Source of the DNA: Ganoderma boninense | Lineage: Eukaryota; Basidiomycota; Agaricomycetes; Polyporales; Polyporaceae | Length of the DNA: 64,000 nt | Assembly: GCA_002900995.3 (NCBI GenBank) | Contig: PJEW03000014.1 | Location: forward strand, 195,139-259,138 | Direction: 5' to 3' | In this document: positions 56,158 to 64,000 of the stretch, piece after piece | Layout of the letters: every line of letters begins with the position of its first letter | Numbering within the stretch: the first letter of the stretch is position 1 | Position numbers and translations under genes: made by a program | The notes under the pieces: model-generated | Told to the model about the DNA's origin: nothing | The model's database searches: none | The model's input: only the letters and a program-made list of their open reading frames with translations

Positions 56158-59100
56158 ATGCCTCCAAAGCTCAAAGAAGGCAAAGCCAACGTTCCAGGAC
56201 TAGCACATACCAGCACGCCCTTGAAGAAATTGCCGAGCTTGTTCTCCCACCCGACCTCCTCACAGGATGACTCCAGCAAAGCGTCGGGCGACGGTTCTAG
56301 CTCGGAGGAGGAGGAGGAAGATGAGGAGGAAGGGGAGTGGAGTGATGACGAGGAGGTGCCGCGAATTCGCGTCAATCGCAGGGCAAAGGTCGAATCTGCT
56401 GAAGACGAGGCCGGTACGAACGACAGCAACGTAGAGGAAGGAGAGGAACAGGCTGAAGAAGACGAGTTGGATCACGATGACGAAAGTGGAGGGAGAGAGG
56501 GGAATGAAGGCGCAGCTGCGAAGCCGGTTGTTGTCGAGGAGGTGCCAGTGCGTACGGGGAGGTCACCTTTTACGGGGACTAACGTCTTGCAGGTCACCAA
56601 GGGTGGTACCTCGAAGAAGGGCGACGCTGCCGCTTTCTCCTCCGGAGGAAAGAAGGAGGTGACTGGTCTTAATTCCCGTGGGCGTCCCCCACTGTTGTCA
56701 CTAACCAGATATATTATATTACTTCAGAAAAGGGGCATGGCGAAGCTCAGCAGCAAGGACGCCACCGCTGACAACGAAGTGGGTACCCGCTTCAATTTCT
56801 TTGAAACCAACCATGCAGGTGCGGCGGTTGATGCCATTCGACTCAGGCGAAGTTGAAAGCGGTGAAGGGAGCACACAAGGGAGATGGAGCGTCCAGCAAG
56901 CCCGACGTACGCCGTTCCACCCATGGGCCTAGCCGTACTATCTTCTACTGACCACGACCTTTGGCAGGTTGAGCTGAAGGTGGGCGAACCGGCCGAAGAG
57001 CGGCCTCGCAAGTCGAAGGTAAGCATATTTGATACACCTCTAATGCAGTACTTAAAGACGCTGTTTCAATAGGGCAATAAAACTAGGCGTGGAGAAGACG
57101 AGGACCCATCAGAGGTACGCACCGTTCACCGTGTATGGTGCACCCACACTTCTTGTGCCAATTATGGGACTACTGTAGGATATGGCCAACTTCGTGATGG
57201 ACGTCGACGAGGAGCACGACGGCAAATCAGCCAACGAGGTAAGCAGCTATGAAGCTGTGTGGAGATAAGTGAGCTAACTGTGTAACAACTATCAATGGCG
57301 AAGTCGAAGCACCGGGACGAAGAGGGACGAGCTGGTAAGAAAGATGAGACAAACGCCAAGCTGAAACCACAGCCGGTTTCCGGAAGGAACAGGCAGCGAG
57401 AACCTGAGGTCGCGGAGGTAATACGGCGGTCCTCCGCATTATGAGGCTATCTTACCATTAACGGTTTGAATGTAGGCGGACGACGAGGCACCTGGGCCTC
57501 TGCCTGCGAAGAAGGGCAAGCAGTCGGTAAGTATGATGCGATGAGTATCCATTTGCGAATGCTTATCGGTTACCTCGCACCGGACAAGAAGGCCAGCGCC
57601 GCCGCAGAGAAAGGAAAGGGGAAAGTGCTGCAGAAGAAACGACCAACAGTCCAAGTTGAGGAAGTCGTGCGTGTGTGATGGACCACATACAGAAATTCTT
57701 GGTCATACTAATTCGCATAATTTCGGACAGACGGACGACGAGGCGGATTCTTCTCGAAGGGCGACCAAGCGGAAGTCGAAGGTGAGGGGATTCGACCTCG
57801 TTCACACCAAACATTGAAGCACCAGTTAACAGCGGTAAATGCGTGGCTCGCAAACAGGTCAAAGAAGACAAAAAGGACGGCGAGAAGGCGAAACGAACGA
57901 AGGGAATGGCGGCGGACAAGAACGCAAACGACATGGAAGCAGCGGAGCGTCAAGAGCGCATCCAGCAAAATCTCCGAGACGCACTGCTCGGAGTGTCGAA
58001 GCTGAACATCGGTGCACCGACGTCTGGCCCTGTCAAACTGGTATGGGGCGACGTCAACAACCGGCCTCTCAACCACGCGCACGTCGCCGGACTCACGCGC
58101 TCGATCCGTGAGGGCAAGCAGGCATCGCGTTACCCCATCTATGCGAGCATCAAGCGGTCGTGGATCAATTTGGAGTCCCTCTCGCCAAAGGGAGAGGCGT
58201 ATGCGAACCTCGACCTCCCTAAGTACACGGACGAAGGGCTCGGGAAGACCGTCAGTGTTCTTAGCGGCCACCATCGTCAGCAAGCCCTCGAGAACCTCCG
58301 CGCCGAGTACAAGACGAACTTGGACAAGTCAGGCGTCGAGCTCGCGAACGCTCAAAGGGACTTGAAGAAGGCAACCGGAGAGAACAACGGTCTGGCGGAA
58401 CAGGTGAAGTTGATGCAGCGGGAGGTCGAACGTCTCGAGGCAATGCACGAGGAGGCAGGGAATTGGGAGGTCGAATGGTTTGACCACGGTACGTTCATGC
58501 ACTGAAATGCTTGTATCCCCCTCATGTAACTCAAACGAAACCTTCGTTATATATCTAGAAATGCTTACGCCCGAGTCACGCGTGTACCTGGCCGAGAACG
58601 CGGACTTCCCGACAATGCCCGCAGACGAGCAGGAAAAGGCGCAGATGCTGATGTGGCTTGTCAGGTCGTCAGCTGTTCAATGGGCGCGCAAGACAGGCCA
58701 GACGCAGCTCCCAAGCCCAGGGAGCGATGCATGGGAGAACGAGGTTCTCAAGCACTCAGTGACCGCCACGCAGATGAAGAACGGTGCGATCAACTTCCTC
58801 GTCAAGCACCAAGTCCAATACGAGCTGTATTCGATGGCGCTCGAATATCCGTACTTCCGGGACTCCAGCCACCTCTCCCTTCAGCAGCTCAAGACGATGC
58901 AGACGCCGGCGAACCGGACGCTGAAGGACGTGAAGACACTTGGGACGGTAAGATGACGCCTTTGCGCTGTTGAAGGAATGCTGACCACCATCTCCCACAT
59001 GGCGCACAGTTCTGGGCATGGATGATCCGCCAGGGTCTCAGTCAAATGAACACGATCGCTAATGCGCGAACATTCCCGGACGTCACAGACAGCGAGGACA

Positions 59101-62100
59101 AGAAGGCCGTGCCGCTGCACAACCTCATCGTTCTGCTGCAGAACCAGCCAGACTCAAAGCTTCGCCTCGGGAAGAAAGCGCTCCAGTCTGTGATGGACAG
59201 CGACGACGAGCACATAGGGACGATGACTCTGAAGCAGAAACAGAAAGCACAAGCGCACCAGCGCGAAAACGCGCCACGCGAGTACAAGGCTTTCGAAACT
59301 GGCATGAAGGCGATCGACCCGAAATTTGTACCGGAGGTCTTCAGTGTCGACATTCTCGAGGAGGTCGACAACGTCTACTGCAACATCTTCGGCGAGTGGC
59401 GCAGCGATGAGAAGGAGATGCACATGCTGGATAGTAGCAGCACAATCTTCCAGGAGAAGATGCAGAAGTACAACGACGACGTCACATCTCTCTTGAAGAA
59501 GCTGTGGCGCAAAGCTCGTCAATCGTCGCAGGCCACTCTTGGAAAGCGTGAGAGCACGGCCTTCGCTAATGCGCCTGACAAGCTAGCTTGGGTCATGAAG
59601 CTTCGACATCTCGGGTACTACGCGAACATCCCCTTCCCCACCAAGACGTTCATCATTGATTCAATTGTGAGACTCAACTTGCCATCCGAAGGCTTTAGAG
59701 CAGTGAGTGCTGCATTGTTTATGATGACGGTACCGCGCACATGCACATTCGGTGCATATGCGTCATTCTCAGTTGGAGACGTTCTCGGCACACATGCGGA
59801 CTACGTTCTCAATGTACACACGCATTTAGAGTGCAGGGGCGCGTCGTCGTCCCATCGTTCGCCGATGCTCCCAGAGTATATTAACGCAGATGCCCGTATA
59901 CGTTGTGCAGCGCGTCCTTCAACACACTGCGATATAACAGAGCGGCTGATGCATATGTGGTGCATATGCGCACATGGTCAGTGGCATGGATGGTGTTGAG
60001 GACGCACATGTATGGCTTGTGCGAATACCGTCTGCTCATGTCAGGATCCCTAGAAATGCACCGATAATTATTCGGACTCGCACACCAAGCGCTTTTACAC
60101 TCAGACGTTTGCTGACATCTAGCACTCAGATATGTCGACTGGTCGATCCTCTCTGCGACTCCATCATTCGTCGCACCACCGAAGCGGGCACAGGGGATAT
60201 CTGGGACTACACGGGGTACATGCTATTCTACCTCAGCCAAAACCACCCTCTGGGGCTCTTTGTAGTTGATCCTGGAGCGTTGCATGACACAGAGCACGAT
60301 GTAGGCGGAACCCTCTTCCAGGTCATGGTTTCCAGCTGAGCAGATTCACCTTTCCAGCTGTGTTCGTGGATTTTGTCACATACGAGACTGCTCATCGAAA
60401 CTGGATTGCGTTTCACCGACTACAGCGACGCTACAGTCAAGAAGTTCGTGACGCTCACGTACGCAAACTGGACGGATCCCATGAAGGCTCAGAACATGGG
60501 CATCAAGTCTGGGGAAGGGGAGGATCATGGTTCTTGTCGCAAAAGCTCCGGCAAGCGCGCCGCGACGCATGCGGCGCCTGGCTTAGTCGAGCCCGATCTC
60601 CCCCCTGGCCTTCGACGTGAGTTCCCAGACTTCAACTGGACGAAGATGTTCGCGAAGGACACCGCGAAGATGTCCCGCCTTATCTACGAGCTTGCGGACA
60701 CAGCACCTGGCAAAGGCAAGGCCAAGACGGCCAAGAAGAAAGACGGTGTCCCCATCCATGTGGGTGAGTCGGCAGCTAGCCGCTGCGACCCCCTGGCGCG
60801 TGCTTTTCCCCAGCTTTGGATAGAGGACGCTCGCGCCATGAATCCCCTCTTCATTCTCTACCGTCACGCGTTCGATTGGCGACATCTCGACCTCCGCTCT
60901 ACTCCGGATAAATCCTGGTCCTATGCTTACCGCCTCTCATTCGCGCTCTACTGCCATCAGGTCACTTGGGGGCGTATGGCGACTCATGACGCCTGTTCAA
61001 CCCTCCGCACGCAGTTCTTCCAGTTCTTGACCGCCCATGCGGTCCCCATGGCTACTTCACTCCCTGACGCTAGCGGTTCAAATAGCGAAGATGAACTTGT
61101 GCTCCGTGATCCAGATACTCCCATTCCGACGTGGGTGAATTGGGATCACCACATCTGGGACTCTGTCAAGGAGGCAGGCAAGAGGCATGGTCTAGTTGAC
61201 AATTCAAATGACTTGCGCAGCGCGAACGTCCTCATGCAATCTGAAGAACGCTGGGCCATATACGAGGGGGAGGCGAAGAGGGTAGTCAATGTTGTGCGGG
61301 ACTGCCTGTGCGCGCAGGACGGGAACTATGCGACTCTGCCAGCGAAGATTAACCAGCGACGTATCTTTCCGCTTGTGGCTGAACAGCTGATGAACCTCCT
61401 CTACGTACGTTACTCCTGTTTTCCCCCAGCGTTCCAATCGCTCATCTTCATTCATATTCCTTTGCAGGCTCTCGCTTCCAATGCGGACCGACTGGAGCAC
61501 CGCATGGTCACGCAATCCAAGCAGGACCCTTGGGTTTGTCCTTCGCGCGTTGGTCTCCGCGATTCCCTTTTCCCGGATATTCTGGAGGGAGAGGACGATC
61601 AACACGCATTCCCTGACCTTCAGTCGTTTGCGTTGGCTGATGAAGATCGTTTCAATCGTTTTGTTCAAGGCGTTTTAAGCGACGGGTTTCCTGTCAGCTC
61701 CTTCGAGGACTTCGTCGACATGGAGAGGGACCGTCCTGCGCGCACCACTGACCAGCCCTCACGCATCCTGAACCACAGCCGACTTGGTCCCGTTCTTCCC
61801 CAAGACGTCAATTGGCGCGAGAAGTGGGCGGAGAAACCTGTGCCCACGAAGAAACACTTGCGTCCCACAAAGGCCATCAAGCCCCCGGCTAGTATCGCAG
61901 GCAAAACCAAGGATTCGGCAGTCAAGGGCCCTCCTCCCGCTGTTGCCGACGACCAGCCTCCTCCAGAGAAAACAGCCTGGACATCTGGCGATGCGGCGGC
62001 GCCCCAGGCTGGCTCATCTGTCGGTCCAACGCCGAGCAGGGCACCGCCAGTGAACTGTCATCGTACCTCTGGCAGTGGATCTGCCGATCTTGCTCCCAGT

Positions 62101-63066
62101 TCCCAGCTGGCAGTTGAAGATGGCGAAGACCTCTGGGCATCGGCACCGCCACTGAACCAGGCCATGCTGAAGGACGCCGCAGCCCAACGGGCCTTGCATC
62201 ACTCCATGTCTCCTTCCATGCCCCTGGACAGGGGTATGCCTGACGACCAGTTCGAACAGGATATGGACGTTGGCGGTCCAGCCAACGCTAGCCTCGTCTC
62301 CACCCAATTGGTAGAGGAGAATAACCTGTCGCGTATCCCACGTAAGCGTGGCATGGCTTACTTGTTTGTGTTGCTGACCCCCTGGGCGATGTTTGGCCTT
62401 GTAGGAACTGCATGGCCCGCAGCGTGCTGGTCAGCGATTGAAAGTTTCGAGGCCAGCACAGCTGGCAGGCACAGCGACAATTCCTCGACATGCTCAAAAC
62501 AATGGCGCACCATCTGGAACGCTGTCCAGAAGAAGGTCCCCAATGATCCCATCCCCGAGCCAGTGTTCCACTACATCGTGGGTCTCAATGGCACCAGGGA
62601 TGGCCTACAAGCTCTGAAGGAGCAGCTTCTCAATGACAATGGCCCACAGAAGCTCCTTAGCGATTGCATCCACGATGCACTCGCCAGCGACGAGCTGGTC
62701 TCAACAGTCAAGCCACCTAGGCGGTCTGGAAGGAAAAGTTAGTGCCCTTGTTCCGTCATTTCGCTTGGCTGACATCTTACAAATTGGTGCCGCTACGCCG
62801 CTTGCGAAGTGGAATTGAAGCGTCCTCGCGACGAGGCGTTGCCCTCCCCGCAGACGTCTCCAAGCGCGAAACATGAGCCAAAGCGGGTGAAGATGGAAGG
62901 AACCTCCTGGTCAACGACGTCACGGTCCCGGGTCGTAGGGGGGCAGGCCAGCTCTGCAGGCAATAGCAGTGAAGATGATGACTTTCTGGATGACAGTACC
63001 ACGCTGAGCGGGTTGTACGCACCGGCAGGTGGGCGTCCGCTGCCACCGCCCCGTGGTGGGGATTAG
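56158..63066 (+). CDS. Large multi-exon protein with ParB-like domain
   Basis: I take this as one intact host gene with about fourteen exons. The first exon (ATG 56158) is strongly acidic (Glu/Asp/Ser). A run of small exons follows between about 56,730 and 57,840, joined by roughly 30-90-base introns. Several begin DDEA and end in basic residues (PAKKGKQS, ATKRKSK). The ParB-like domain spans about 57900-58300 and contains RPLNHAHVAGLTRSIREG and VLSGHHRQQALENLRAEY, matching the D/N-anchored start and the GHHR box of the ParB/sulfiredoxin superfamily. A coiled coil and a long helical region follow (58560-59702), then a 426-base intron (59703-60128). More exons run to about 62742, and a last exon from about 62813 carries PKRVK and ends at 63066. 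The function is unknown; a nuclear role is inferred. Confidence 0.75.
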
Positions 63067-63710
63067 AGTGGTGCCGCTGGAGCCGCATCGCGGACAGCAA
63101 CCCGTTGCTTCTAGAAAACATCGGCTGCAAGCAGCGGACCAGCCGACTCCGGTCTGTTTCGCTTCTTTGGCCCCGCAAGTCTCGTCTTTCCCTCGATATT
63201 GTCGTGACGCTTGTGTACATGTTCATACTTGCCAATGTCTTAAGAGTACGGAGTTGCTATTTGAATCAGATTGCGTGTGCGGTGCCGGAAGTACACTGGG
63301 AGCGCGGGCAGAGGATGGCCAGGGAGCATGAAACAAGGACTGTTTAACACTGACAGCACATGAGCAGGGCCGGGAATGTTGAGCCGTAGGAGCGAGGCCA
63401 AGCTGAACGTCTAGACGCGAGCGCGAGCCGCACCCGGAGCCTGACTCGGGAGTCTGCAGTATCAGGCCCCCGTTTTGGCTACTTCGTTGTGCTGGTTCCG
63501 CACTATGGCAACTCCTGCATCTGTTCCGTGTTCTTCAAGCGACTGCGCAGCGGCCAAAGGCTCCGTGACACCACACAACGTATGGTCAGGCGATATACTT
63601 AAGCAGGCTGCCCAGACTCCCCAGACTGTCCATCAGTCTCCTTTCTCCGGCTCTTCTGTCTTACTTCTTTCCGCTCCACCACTTCTCCCATTCTTCCACC
63701 CTCGCTCGAC
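63067..63710. other. Intergenic region and likely promoter of the next gene
   Basis: No gene is seen. The last 100 bases before 63711 are pyrimidine-rich (CTTCTTTCCGCTCCACC, CTTCCACCCTCGCTC), a common feature upstream of basidiomycete start codons, with a weak TATA-like GATATACTTAAG near 63593. Confidence 0.35.
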
Positions 63711-64000
63711 ATGCAGTCCGACTCCTGGGATAATGATGCCGACCGCTTCTTGAACCTTGACTCGCAAAGCGAAACACAGGAAGCTACAGACGCGTGAGCG
63801 GCGCCACCTTCTCTCTGCCACTCCCGCAGCATAACTGACGAAACGTATTTGTACAGGGCGCAAGATCATGACAGCAGCGACGCGCGCCGCGCCATCAATG
63901 CGCCAGCGGACGGCATCGGCCGGTCGCTTTTTGACGACAACGAGGAAGACAGGTCGGAGATCCGCCTCGACCATGAGGGGATCGGCCTCCCTGAGGTCTG
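63711..64000 (+). CDS. Hypothetical acidic protein, first two exons only
   Basis: The ATG at 63711 opens a short exon (QSDSWDNDADRFLNLDSQ) that reaches a GTGAGC donor at 63794. The intron (63794-63856) ends GTACAG. The second exon continues in frame (AQDHDSSDARRAINAPADG, then DNEEDRSEIRLDHEG) and runs off the window. Codon use and splice sites look like a normal host gene. No domain can be named from about 75 residues. Confidence 0.65.

Overview
The window comes from a filamentous fungus, most likely a mushroom-forming basidiomycete (Agaricomycetes). The signs are short GT-AG introns of about 50-60 bases, a KDZ-type transposase next to a TET/JBP oxygenase gene, a chromodomain Ty3/Gypsy element, a Ty1/Copia element, a DUF6570-type Helitron and hAT elements. 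No rRNA, tRNA or CRISPR was seen.

Bases 1-32,100 form an old island of linked genes, each later broken by younger transposons. From left to right: a low-complexity gene (-, 692-1909); a Zn2Cys6 gene A (+, 2330-10345) split by a 4.4-kb hAT element and a 521-bp MITE; gene C (-, 15887-10495) split by a 1.95-kb near-perfect palindrome; a decayed TET/JBP dioxygenase (+, 16129-17312); and, 50 bases after it, a decayed KDZ transposase (+, 17363 to about 27970). The KDZ gene is interrupted by a nearly intact Ty3/Gypsy chromovirus (20381-27055, 5-bp target duplication), and that element's pol carries a 112-bp mini-LTR with its own 5-bp duplication. A small unknown gene (+, about 28.3-28.9 kb) and gene B (-, 32094-29023), a paralogue of gene A, complete the island.

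Bases 32,280-54,400 are almost entirely mobile DNA: a MITE, a possible solo LTR, low-complexity DNA, and a Helitron Rep-helicase gene on the minus strand (54372 to 35803). The helicase Walker A region is split by a second Ty3 element (37135-48680), whose 3' LTR is itself split by a Ty1/Copia element (42135-48504). Every level of this nest has a recognisable target-site duplication.

Bases 56,158-64,000 look like ordinary host DNA: a large multi-exon gene with a ParB-like domain (56158-63066), and the first exons of another gene (63711 to the end).

Most premature stops in the older elements are TGA, several at positions where the family normally has arginine. Two catalytic-residue changes also fit CpG to CpA. 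Together these suggest decay by CpG deamination, fitting for an island that carries a 5-methylcytosine oxygenase relative.
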